Assembly (NCBI GenBank): GCA_946902985.2
Contig: OX336388.2
Location: 1,502,468,545-1,502,532,544, forward strand
Origin: Meconema thalassinum
Lineage: Eukaryota; Arthropoda; Insecta; Orthoptera; Tettigoniidae
DNA: 64,000 nucleotides
Direction of reading: 5' to 3'
The notes below the pieces were generated by a model that was not told the origin of the DNA, searched no databases, and saw nothing but the letters and a program-made list of their open reading frames with translations. Numbering within the stretch: the stretch's first letter is position 1; each line of letters opens with the position of its first letter. Both the position numbers and the translations under genes were made by a program. Positions 34,833 to 44,778 of the stretch are shown here, piece by piece.

Positions 34833-36854
34833 TTAGCGGATATAGCTTGACATACTAAAAGCGTCAATAACTATAAAAATGTACTCGTAGCCGTACTGTC
34901 CTTTAACGATCGGGCCAAATAAATCCACACATAGTAGTTCGCCGGGACTACTGGTGAGAACTGCAGATCTCTCTCCCACTAAATTTTTAACTGGATATTT
35001 GATCCTTTGACAGGTGTCACACTTAGCTAAAATCCTCCTAACATCCCTTCCCATTTTACTCCAAATGAAGTCACGACCAATTACATAGAAGACCTTGGCA
35101 GCACCAAAGGGTCCTAATTCCCTATGAATGAACCAAATTAGCTCCTCCCGCAAAGTGGCAGGAACACATATTGCCCACCGATTATTCCTACATTTCCGTG
35201 CAAGAAGCCCGTCCTGCATCTTGTACGTGAACCGTCCTACTTTCACATACTCTTCTTCACTTATTTCTAACCTAGCCAGTGGCTCCCTTAACTTAACGTC
35301 ATCACTGAGCATATTTCTCAGTGTCTGTAACGATGCCCTGTTGCTACTGTCCACACATGCACATAATAAAATACCGTCCTCTGCTTTAACCACAGGATAA
35401 TCCCTACATAAATTAGTGTCCCTTGACAGCATATCCGCAAGAATGTTATCTTTACCTTTAATATATTTTACTGTGAATTCGTATTCCTGCAGAGCAAGAA
35501 TCCACCTACTAACTCTGTTAGAACTGAGTTTACAAGTCCTCATATACAGTAATGCATGGTGATTTTTATGGATCTCAAATTTTCCCCCTACTAAATACAT
35601 TCTAAATTTCCCTAAACTGAAAACAATACCTAAAAGCTCTAACTCAGTAATCGTGTATCTTTTCTCTGCTGCTGTCAATCCTCGCGAGGCTAAAGACACA
35701 ATGCACAGATTATCCTCATCATCTTTCTGACATAATACTCCAGCAATGCCTATGTGTGAAGCATCTGTCATAACCACATATTCCTTATCTTTCAAAGGAT
35801 ATTTCAGCACTACAGCTTTCTCAAAACCTTCCTTCAGCACTCTAAAAGCCTGACCATGCTTGGACTCCCATCTCCACCGAGTCCCACTTTTAAGCAATTC
35901 CCTGAATGGTTCTACCAACCCTGAGTATTTAAGAACGAACCTCCTGAAAAAGTCGGAAATTCCCAGGTATGTTTTTAACTGCTTAACATTCTGTGGCACC
36001 TCTGGGTTAAGTATCTTATTAACCCTACTTTCTTCTGGTGTTACACCTCTACACAACACTCTATGACATAAAAATGTCACTTCTGACTGACAGAATGACG
36101 ACTTAGACAGCTTCAAAGTGAACCCTGCCTGATCTAACTTCTGAAAAACTATATCTAAATGACGTAGATGCTCCTCAAAACTGCGTGAACTAATTACCAT
36201 ATCATCAATGTAAATGGTTACAAACTCTCCTGTGTCATCCCCTAATGCGATGTTTAAAGCCCTAATTAACGCTGCTGAACTACTCTTTAACCCATAAGGT
36301 GTTCTACAAAATTGATAAAGGTTATATTTATGACTAAAAGCTGTAAATGGTCTATCTTCGTACATAAGTGGCACTTGCCAAAAACTGGAACTCAAATCTA
36401 CACACGTGAAATACTTCTTCCCCTCAAATGTTTGCATTAATTCCTCTATTGACATAGATTTCAGCTGATCTGAACTAATTCTACTGTTAACCAAACGAGC
36501 GTCTAAACAAATACGAACTGTGCCGTCGGCCTTGGGTACCGTGATCAAAGAATTAACATATGGACTGTTAGAGTGCTCAATAATCCCATCTTCAAGCATC
36601 TGGTTAATTTGTGCCTCAACTGCACTCTGATAAGCGAAAGGTACAGGATATCTATGTCCTGTGAATACTGACCTATCAATAACGTTCAATGAATGTGTAT
36701 AGCAATTGGCCATACCAATGCGATCCTCAAAAACTCTCCTATTACACAATAACACTTCATAGAGCCGAACACATTGCTCCACCTCTATATTTCCCTGAAA
36801 TGCAGCATCTCGTAACGAGTCCTCTAGACTACCGTTCGTAATCACACTGCCCAC
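34833..36854 (-). pseudogene. pol: Reverse transcriptase, RNase H and integrase N-terminal part of element 2
   Basis: 673 codons open. The first codon shown is GTG, just after an in-frame TGA (36858-36860) that separates it from the protease, so it is not a true start. RT: LDARLVN, VD at 152-153 and YIDD at 215-218. RNase H: D364 and E404 are present, but the third aspartate position reads HKNHHAL, with Asn where TDHxAL is usual. Integrase finger: the first His is present (FIHREL) and CDTC is intact, but the second His position is Pro (LGPFGAAK). The frame is lost in the integrase core near 34845. These changes make an active enzyme unlikely. Confidence 0.92.
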
Positions 36855-36857
36855 AAA

Positions 36858-37331
36858 TCATGGAGAACCCCGCTCTACGGCTGGCGATATCTCATTTAAA
36901 GTACAAATCACACCTACAACACTACTTCTCTGAATATGGTCATTGAACGCTACTTCTACTTCAGAATCACCCCATTTAAATTTCAAACTCCCTACATCAT
37001 AACATAAGTTACCAGACACTCTACTTAGCCACTCTGAACCCAAGATAACACTGAATACTAAATTTGGAATTACAAGACAAATCTGCTTTTCTACATGATT
37101 ATTAATTTTAATGTCTACTAAAACTTGCTTAGAAATTACTTTAGACCTCTTCCCAACAGCTGTGATAACAAAAGTGCTTTTAATTGGCATCTCCTCAAAA
37201 TTTACTCCAGTTCCTTTCATTTTACCATAAAATGCACTACTTATGCAACTCTTCATACAACCACTATCAATTAGAACATCTGTGTACGCCTCGGACACGT
37301 TAAATTTAACTATGGGGCTCTTACTAACCAC
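36858..37331 (-). pseudogene. pol: Aspartic protease part of element 2 pol
   Basis: Retropepsin-like segment of 157 codons with the active-site LIDSGC and the later hydrophobic strand VILGSEWL. It ends in TGA and is in the same frame as the RT piece, two codons further on. The TGA is therefore a nonsense change inside pol, or less likely a readthrough site. The 116 bp between this ORF and the gag stop belong to the gag-pol junction; the frames of gag and pol differ there. Confidence 0.85.
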
Positions 37332-37447
37332 TTCCTGAATAATACCTTCATCATTTAGTTCACGTAATAATTCATTTCTTACATTTAGGTCATAGGGTTC
37401 CTGTATAAGTGTATGGACAGGGCATGTTACAGACTGAGATTCTGACC

Positions 37448-39268
37448 TTACATCGCAGCCTGGTTCGTGTTTAAAGTATGACTACCACTTGGTGTAGTAC
37501 TACTCACTACTGCACTGGTCTGGTTGTTCTGGGTTGTGTTAACGGTATCTCTCGGTCCGTTATTACCATTGGGCTGATTCCCTCCTTGACCCCTGTTCTG
37601 GTTATAATTATTATTGTTATTATACCACCCTTGGTTACCCCTATAATCATTATTTCGGCCTTGATTTCCCCTGAAATCATTATTCCTACCTTGGTAGTTC
37701 GTACCATACCCATTTCCTCTGTACTGGTTTTGCTGATTATTATTATTATTATTATTTTGGTTCCCCCTATTTTGAACGTTGGCCCCTTCGCCACTGTTCC
37801 CTTGAACTTCCTGATTCCTATTCTCATTAGGCCTGTTATTATGGTTACCCTGGTTCCTACCGAAATTCTCCTCGTAACCCCCTCTTCCCAGAGCATCGAA
37901 TGTACTTAATACATTTTCCACTTGTGAAATAGATTTAACATTTTGGATACAGGCAGCTTCTTTGATTCTATACGGAAAATGTCTTAGTAATAGACTGACT
38001 ACATCACTTTCCTCCTTCAAACCATCCAGATATTTACACGTCAATACCTGTCCTAAAAAGTACTCGGTCATAGTGTAGTTTCCTCTCGGGTTATATTTCC
38101 CACACACAATTCCCTCACGATGCTGAGACTGCATTACCTCATTCCAAAATTTCTCACAAAATTTAACTTTAAAATCTGAAATATTCTCGAAATTGTCTCT
38201 GTAGACAGCAAACCAGTTTCTTGTCTCCCCTACAAACGCTTGCTCTAAAATCTCAACTACCTGGCACCACTCAATACTACCATCTTCCAACCTCTCCCCG
38301 AATTTATTTTCTATTGTATTCATGAACTCCATTGGACAATTCTGCCGATTACTGAATTTGCCTAGTTCTATTTCCCTGTGTGTGCTATTCACATAAACTG
38401 GCCTACTCTGACTATTTTCCTGCCTAATTCTAGCTTTCAACTTCTGTTCTAATTCAGCAATTTTCTCCTCAGCTTTTCTTTCAATATTAGTTACAGTTAA
38501 CCTAATGCTCCCTTCCGATGCTTCAACTTTACCACTTAACTGAGCTTGTTTCTCATTAATTTCATTAATGCTTTCCTTATTCCTCTCCCTTAAAGCATTA
38601 ACTTCAGTGATTATTTCTGCATGTACTTTATCAATTCTTCCCACCAGCTGTTCTTTAACCTCTTTAGTTGCTACCTGAATTTTGTCAATTTCTCCCCCCA
38701 ATTGCTTTTTGACCTGCTGTGTTTCACGTTGCACTAGTTCTTTTAAATTTTCAGCCTGTGTACTGATTCTAATTTCTAACTTCTTCTGTACTTTTCCTAA
38801 TTTTCTGTCTACATCTGAAATAATCTCTTTAGCCTTCTCTTCCATCACCCCTCTGATCTCACCTCTAATCAGTTCGAATTTATCACTAATTTCTCTACTG
38901 TTTTGTTCAAGTTTAGCATTATTTTGTTCGAGTTTAGCATTTAAAGTTTCAGTACTCTCTCTATTTTCCCTACTGTTTTGTTCAGGTTTAGCATTTAGAG
39001 TTTCAGTACCGGTACTCTCTTTATTTTCCCTACTATTTTGTTCGAGTCTAGCGTTTAAAGCATCTGTGCTAATTTTATTTTGTTGCATAAACTGAAGAAG
39101 CAAACTCTCTAACCCTGCTTGACTGTTTTGATTACCCCCCTCAGTATCGGGATTTACCTCCGACATCCCTGTACTGCTTTCATTTCCAAGACTAGCCATA
39201 CTGCTCGTATCTTCATTATCCAACTGGTGACCACTACGCAACTTCATCTCTTCCTCAACACTACCCAT
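37448..39268 (-). CDS. gag: gag of element 2: coiled-coil Gag with an Asn/Arg/Gly-rich tail
   Basis: 606 residues from the ATG at 39268 (MGSVEEEMKLRSG). An upstream in-frame ATG at 39340 adds 24 hydrophobic residues and lies next to the LTR, so I reject it. Residues of about 60-300 are heptad-rich with repeats of the type LNAKLEQNSREN. A capsid-like domain follows, with LGKFSNRQNCPMEFM, NWFAVYRDNFENIS and KFCEKFWNE, matching the WFxxxRxNFxN...FW pattern of element 1 Gag. The tail is dominated by Asn, Arg, Gly and Gln, including a run of AAT/AAC codons, and has no CCHC knuckle. The frame is intact, unlike pol. Element 1 Gag has the same three-part plan. Confidence 0.92.
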   Translation of the reverse strand: MGSVEEEMKLRSGHQLDNEDTSSMASLGNESSTGMSEVNPDTEGGNQNSQAGLESLLLQFMQQNKISTDALNARLEQNSRENKESTGTETLNAKPEQNSRENRESTETLNAKLEQNNAKLEQNSREISDKFELIRGEIRGVMEEKAKEIISDVDRKLGKVQKKLEIRISTQAENLKELVQRETQQVKKQLGGEIDKIQVATKEVKEQLVGRIDKVHAEIITEVNALRERNKESINEINEKQAQLSGKVEASEGSIRLTVTNIERKAEEKIAELEQKLKARIRQENSQSRPVYVNSTHREIELGKFSNRQNCPMEFMNTIENKFGERLEDGSIEWCQVVEILEQAFVGETRNWFAVYRDNFENISDFKVKFCEKFWNEVMQSQHREGIVCGKYNPRGNYTMTEYFLGQVLTCKYLDGLKEESDVVSLLLRHFPYRIKEAACIQNVKSISQVENVLSTFDALGRGGYEENFGRNQGNHNNRPNENRNQEVQGNSGEGANVQNRGNQNNNNNNNQQNQYRGNGYGTNYQGRNNDFRGNQGRNNDYRGNQGWYNNNNNYNQNRGQGGNQPNGNNGPRDTVNTTQNNQTSAVVSSTTPSGSHTLNTNQAAM

Positions 39269-39358
39269 GCTAATACACACCGATAAATAAAAAAATAAAA
39301 AAATACAGGCACAGAAATATATACCCTTCTCCTTCCACAAATGTTAATAGGTTTTCGG

Positions 39359-39377
39359 CCCCATGTTGGTAGCGACA
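39359..39377 (-). promoter_or_regulatory. Possible primer binding site of element 2
   Basis: Right after the 5' LTR, the minus strand reads TGTCGCTACCAACATGGGG. It resembles the element 1 PBS (TGGCGCCCAACGTGGGG) but has a changed third base, two extra bases and G to A. It does not begin with TGG, so either it has mutated or another priming mode applies. Confidence 0.4.
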
Positions 39378-39379
39378 AG

Positions 39380-40644
39380 TGAAACGGTTTTACTGGCCCA
39401 CACTGTTGGGGTGTGCAAATGTAATGTTTCTACTAGCCGTGCCTTGCACTTTGAAATATTTACTCTGACTAAGATATGGTGTGATAATGGGCGCCAAGAC
39501 CTCAACGCTATGTTGAAATCTATATTTATATTTAACAACACCTAGCTCTGGTAGAACACCTTCAAGAATCCTTACACTCAGATCGTGGTATGATTTGATC
39601 ATTAACCCAACTAACAATTGTATCAGGAGAAGGAATTTGGTCTATATCTAATGCTACCTACTGAAAGCAAAGATTGCATGGTTAAAAGAAATGAATTTAT
39701 TATATAAAACAAGTATGGCAAAATTAATAATAATAATAATATATTTTAAATTTAAATTGGAGCGTTGCGATTTGAATATTACCGCTAGAGAATTACGTGA
39801 AAACGGAGTCGGATGAATTACTGATTTTACTATTATTCCCAACTTATGAAGTTACTGAAATACTGAATATGAAACAAAGAGACGAGAGATTATGTAGTTC
39901 TGAGTCATTCGCGCTTACCATTGGAAATTGCCGTAGCATTTCCCTCGTACTGGATGTTGAAGAGAGCTTCCCACAGCCTTCTGGACGTCGTCATCTTCTT
40001 CGTTAGATGAAGAAATACTTGTAGAAATGTTATATAATGGTCCGCTCACACCGGAACCAACCACACGAGCAACTTCAACGGTCAAGTTTTACAAAGATAA
40101 TCGCCCTGCCTCCTCGGCGCGCAAACCATATATGCACTCGTCGCATCCCCTCTCTGTTGCCGTCTTCTCCTCGCCCGCTCTCCACTGATTGGCTGAGCCA
40201 CCACGCGATACTCCCCACCTCAGGGTCATTACACTCGGCGCGACGATGATGTCGATTACCGGTCCAGGCCATTTCGCCTTTTCTTGAAGCAGCAACCCCG
40301 CTTGCGTCACGCTTCTCGACAAGAATAAGCCTGTAGCCGAATTCCCAGTGACTCATCTCTCTCAACAAACTCTAACTGACAAAATCCGAAAATTCCGTAA
40401 TCATATAATTTTCCGCGATAATGTTGTTCGTAATAATTCGCTTGATAGTGTTTTCTATAACATTAAAAACCTATCTGTATACTTATAATCTTATAAAAAA
40501 AACGCTCCAATAAATACCTTAATAATAATAATAAGTCACATGAAAACTTCTCTTGGCTGAACAATTTGCCGCGTAAATAAATATTGAATGGCTTCCTACT
40601 GACTTATGTCAGTGGCGTAAAACACCCTCGAAAAACACGTTACA
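39380..40644 (-). repeat. 5' LTR of element 2
   Basis: 1265 bp; bounded by TGAAACG on the left and CGTTACA on the right of the plus strand. It lacks the SINE of the other LTR. The CTTT target copy follows at 40645. Confidence 0.94.
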
Positions 40645-41450
40645 CTTTCTCGCGATTTAACCAACCAAACGCAATAAAACTTGGTACAGGATATGTTTAT
40701 ACACATTGTAATGCACTGGTATCTAATTTAGTTCAATTGCTTACATTACCTCAAGATGGCGGCTGTGCAAATTTTAAAATTAAGTTTTTATTTCTTGTGT
40801 CGTAATCATGCGATCGAAGTGAAAGTTTGAATAATGAACCTACGCAATAATTTTCCTTTAATGGTACATGACTCTATGGCCTATACTAACAATCCAACAT
40901 GGCGACCATCCGAAATATTTAGATGGATCTAAATATCTACGAATCTATCACAGCAATCAAACTGAATTTTTGAATGTTCATAGGGGCTATGAACATACGT
41001 TCACCTATCAGACTTTCAATAACCTGGTGATCACAAATCCAACATGGCGGCGACGCGAAATATAAATATTCACATGGTCGTTTCTCGCAATTTAACCATT
41101 CGAGTGCAGTACTACTTGGTACAGTAAATCCTTATACAAATGTTAATCCACTGGTATCTCATTTTTTTCATTTTCTTCTATAACCACAAGATGGCAGCTG
41201 TGCGAAATTTCAAAATCTCGATTTTACTTCTTGTGTCCTAATCATGCGATTGAAGTTTGAATTCTACACGTACACAATACTCTTCATGTAACAGTACATA
41301 ACTCTAAGACCTACATAATATAAAAATCCAACATTGCGACCATCCGCAATATTTAGTCTGTTCTCAATATCTACGAATCTATTACAGCAATCAAACTGAA
41401 ATTTTGTAGGTTGATAGAGGAAATTAACATAAGTAGGATATATGAAAATG
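40645..41450 (+). repeat. Second ATGGCGGC-type repeat family, right part
   Basis: Resumes the unit split by element 2 (CTTTCTCGCGATTTAACC). It contains AAGATGGCGGCTGTGC near 40753, AACATGGCGACCATCCG near 40897, AACATGGCGGCGACGCG near 41041, AAGATGGCAGCTGTGCG near 41189 and a degraded copy near 41331. The units diverge after about 41430. Confidence 0.8.
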
Positions 41451-42428
41451 GGCTGTATAGTTGTTCACGGAACTACTTGTTTATTATTCGATATATGGAC
41501 ATCAACAGAGAGAGAAATAATTGAAAGTTGGTTGGGAGAGCGTATGGAAGGAAAGCTATTAAAAACAAGATGAATGATTCGGATGCATACAAATGAGAAT
41601 AATGAGACTTATATAAAAAGTATATTATTTTGTTCGAATATGCCCAGAATAATATATTTAACAAGTAATTTAATTAACCTCTTGTTCAGAGTAATTTTTG
41701 TTAACCTTATATATAATCCATGAAAAATAGGAAAGCGTGGTGAGCATATACTATGACTTTCAACAAGTTTTCAAATTATATTAGTATCTATTAATTCTTT
41801 TCTTGTTATATTGCTTGCGGTATCATAGAATACATCACAGTATATGATCACTTCCTTCTTATCTATTGAAACCTGGTTGGTGATATTTCACCCTACAACT
41901 CGAGTAAGACGAGTCTTTTAAGCTCTACCATTGATATTATATTGCTTACAAACCATCAGTTTGTTCGCTGGCGCCCGATCAAATATGTATTACGTATAGA
42001 GGTTAAGAATAATTTTCTACCAAATTATCCATTAAACTGATTACAATTGGCATCCACAGTTGTTGGGCTATTTGTTGTTGGTTTACCTTAACCTACATAG
42101 TATTATTCAAGAAAATATTACAAGTACATGGTGTGATTTCTTTCTTACCTTGGATACATGTCCAGTCTTCGAGAGTGGCATGGCTGCAGTTTCATTAACT
42201 ATTAGTTAGTTCACTAGCAGATAACTGACGTTCTTGACTTTCAACCAGTAACTCTGCGAGTACTGTCCACTCTGATTTGCGATAGTTTTAGCGACCTTAT
42301 TGGTATGTCTAGTCTTATCATAACAAACAACCTGCTTTCACTAGGTCGTTATCTACCTCCATATATGTGTGTTCACGAACCGTAACAGTGTCACCAGCAA
42401 ACTGGGGAGGGCAAACAATATTCTTGGG
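41451..42428. other. Unassigned AT-rich sequence
   Basis: About 1 kb with no long ORF, no clear repeat boundary and no RNA gene that I can support. Confidence 0.5.
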
Positions 42429-42476
42429 CGATGGGCTGATGACCTCCCGCCCCTTAAATCAACTATCACCACCATG
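42429..42476 (+). mobile_element. Possible SINE/LINE 3' tail fragment
   Basis: GATGGGCTGATGACCTC followed by GCCCCTTAAATCAAC and an (ACC)n-like end resembles the 3' tail of insect SINE/LINE families from memory. Only the tail is visible. The next 900 bp hold a short (CTTTT)n run near 43127-43150 and (GGTT)n at 43191-43210, with no gene. Confidence 0.35.
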
Positions 42477-43396
42477 AATGTTCTGTCTACCTCGAAGCGC
42501 AGTGACTAGTATTCTTGCCTATTACAAGCCGGACGTTTGTTTTAGACGATTGCCCTTGACCTTGAAGCTTGCGGGTGAGCCTGTTCACGGTCACTCTATC
42601 GCTCTCTCGCTTCACACTTGTCACCACCGGTCTGATGTAATGAAATTCCAGACTTCAGCATGTGATGAGACACACTTGACGTTACAGACAGCCAGGGCAC
42701 AGGGCTGCGAGTAGCGAAGAAAGCCGAAGTTATACGATTGACTTCGCGTCACCACATGGTAGCTTTACGATTGCTTACGAAGTGAGAAGCTTGTATCCTC
42801 TCTGTTCCAAAATAAATCATGTGATTGTGCCAGAGCTTATCTATATTTACGACACTTTACTACTTGTAAAATACTGTAGTGTAATATTCAACATATCATA
42901 TTCTCAGAATACATTACATTGAAGTTCCTCCATTTTCTGTTCCTTGCTCGTCACCCTGTGCGAGAGGTGCCGGGTTCATATCCCGGAAATGGCTAGCATT
43001 TTACTTTTTGTTTTATCTCTTGAAAAGATTCAAAAAGTGTGTAAAAGAACCTTAGGAACGTTCTTTTTTTCGTGCGAGACTTGTACATATACCGCTAATA
43101 TAGATACATAGTTTGAGATCAAACGCTTCTTTTTTCTTTTCTTTTCTTTTCGTCGGTTTACCCTCCAGGTTGGCTTTTCCCTCGGACTTAGGTTGGTTGG
43201 TTGGTTGGTTCCTCAGTTTAGGGGCTGTGACAACGCGGTCATGTAGCCCCGTGTACTTTGGGTGGGTGTAGAATCTATCTGATAACCGGTGTCAATTGTG
43301 ATGGCTGAATTAGATGCAGACATTATGTCCTTCTTCTTTCTACGATATCGCCCAAACGAATTTTCTGCGACGACTGGTATTAGGAATAGTTAAGAA

Positions 43397-43586
43397 AATT
43401 CTGGAAGCTTGTAGTTTAACGTGACCATTAATCTCGCGATCATGAGCCACGGGACCTCCTTTTAACGTGGAATCCGAACCAGAACATGGCATTTCACTTC
43501 GAAATCTCACATGTATTGATCGGGAATCGAACCCGGTCCGCCTTGGTGAGAGGCATACAGCTTGACCTCTGCGCCACCGCGCCCCC
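43397..43586 (-). mobile_element. tRNA-derived SINE with target duplication
   Basis: A 190-bp body flanked by GAATAGTTAAGAA at 43384-43396 and 43587-43599. On the minus strand the head is GGGGGCGCGGTGGCGCAGAGG, with GTGGCGCAGAGG as A box and GGGTTCGATTCCC as B box. This is a short copy, possibly 3'-shortened. Confidence 0.88.
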
Positions 43587-44006
43587 GAATAGTTAAGAAC
43601 AAGATAGGGGTAGGTGCCAGTGTTCTGCAATCAGCCATTATAGCCCGTGCGTCTCGCTCAATGGTGTAACGAGCCACGCACGATTCGGGACTTTCCTCGT
43701 TATTCGGTACGACCACCAGTGAACAATAGTGGACATATCGCATTGCTATATCTACAGAAGAGGGAGAAAACTAATGGATGGCATGTTTCGCTCGTCACGC
43801 GAGAATCATCAGGTCCAAATCTATAAAAGACAAAATATCTCTACGAAACACTACCAAACCTACAATGGCACACACTGGCGGTGACTGCCCTCCAAGAAAA
43901 AAAAGTCAATAACTTAGAAAGTGTACCAACTATTTCTGTTAAAATACTAAAGCATTAAGCATCCGAAAAAGAAGAACTATTTATATATGATACCTACTGT
44001 GTTGCA

Positions 44007-44333
44007 GTAGCCTCCGTGGCTTAGGCGGCAGCACGCCGGCCTCTGACCGCTGGGTCCGTGGTTCAAATCCCGGTCACTCCATGTGAGATTAGTGCTGCAC
44101 AAAACGGAGGCAGACAGGTTTTTCTCCGGGTACTCCGGTTTTCCCTGTCAAAATTTAATTCCAGCAACACTCTCCACTATCATTTCATTTCATCTGTCAT
44201 TCATTTAATCGTTGCCCCAGAGGAGTGCGTCAGGCCTCGGCAGCGGCACAGTTCATATCCTCACCGCTAGATGGGGGCTTCATTCATTCCATTCCTGACC
44301 CGGTCGGAGACTGGAAGCAGGCTGTGGATTTTC
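44007..44333 (+). mobile_element. tRNA-derived SINE, full length, with target duplication
   Basis: A 327-bp body flanked by the 15-bp repeat ACCTACTGTGTTGCA at 43992-44006 and 44334-44348. The head has an A-box-like TGGCTTAGGCGG and a B-box GGTTCAAATCCC. The body includes CTCCGGTTTTCCCTGTC and GCTAGATGGGGGCTTC, and ends GCTGTGGATTTTC with no poly-A. Confidence 0.92.
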
Positions 44334-44432
44334 ACCTACTGTGTTGCAATACTGTGAAATGACGATCCCATCAACAAACATTTTCACTCCACCAACTAAT
44401 CTATGAAGTGTACCTACTATTGCTGTGATGTA

Positions 44433-44743
44433 CAGGGCGCCAGGAAATGTTCTCCGCAGTGGATTCGTACAGCTGCGAGAGGTTGCGTCATCAGTTTAGT
44501 TGGCAGCACGGTGTCTTTGATAGAGTGAAGGCCACATGTGTGGGCTGTGGGCTGTCGAAATCGTCAGTGCGTATAGTTAGATTATTGGAAGAGAGCAACA
44601 GTATGTATGAATGGCTGTGGTGAGTATAAGGTTTACTGTTTGTTTGTTATGATACAAGCGATAGCCGTGCTGCCAACGTAATTAGTGACGTAATCTCTCG
44701 CGGCAGCTTGTAGGCACTGCGGAGAACATACCCTGGCGCCCTG
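44433..44743. mobile_element. MITE with long terminal inverted repeats and TA target site
   Basis: 311 bp starting CAGGGCGCCAGG and ending CCTGGCGCCCTG, flanked by TA on both sides. The outer 29 bp match at 27 positions. The similarity continues with gaps to about 80 bp per side, through GAGAGGTTGCGTCA / TGACGTAATCTCTC and TTGGCAGCACGG / CCGTGCTGCCAA. No transposase is encoded. The TA duplication suggests a Tc1/mariner-type source; the family is not identified. Confidence 0.88.
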
Positions 44744-44778
44744 TACTTAAGCAATAAGCCCCAAATCTTATATCTCAT

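Larger units (their letters stand above)
31481..40644 (-). mobile_element. Ty3/Gypsy LTR retrotransposon, complete but decayed (element 2)
   Basis: Full-length insertion on the minus strand: LTR (39380-40644), gag, protease, RT-RNase H-integrase, a 1.1-kb noncoding 3' region and LTR (31481-33074). It is flanked by the 4-bp repeat CTTT at 31477-31480 and 40645-40648. The empty site is visible in the next repeat unit near 31188. LTR ends are TGTAACG...CGTTTCA on the element's own strand. The LTRs differ at about 20 positions in 1.26 kb by eye, so it is older than element 1. Pol has a stop codon, frameshifts and lost catalytic residues, so it is inactive. Confidence 0.95.

Noticed and set aside
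37478..37909. 143-codon hydrophobic ORF on the plus strand
   Set aside because: Antisense of the Asn-rich Gag tail of element 2 (ATT/GTT codons opposite AAT/AAC).
42955..43000. tRNA-like T arm (GCCGGGTTCATATCCCGG)
   Set aside because: No matching acceptor, D or anticodon arms found; probably a decayed SINE head or chance.
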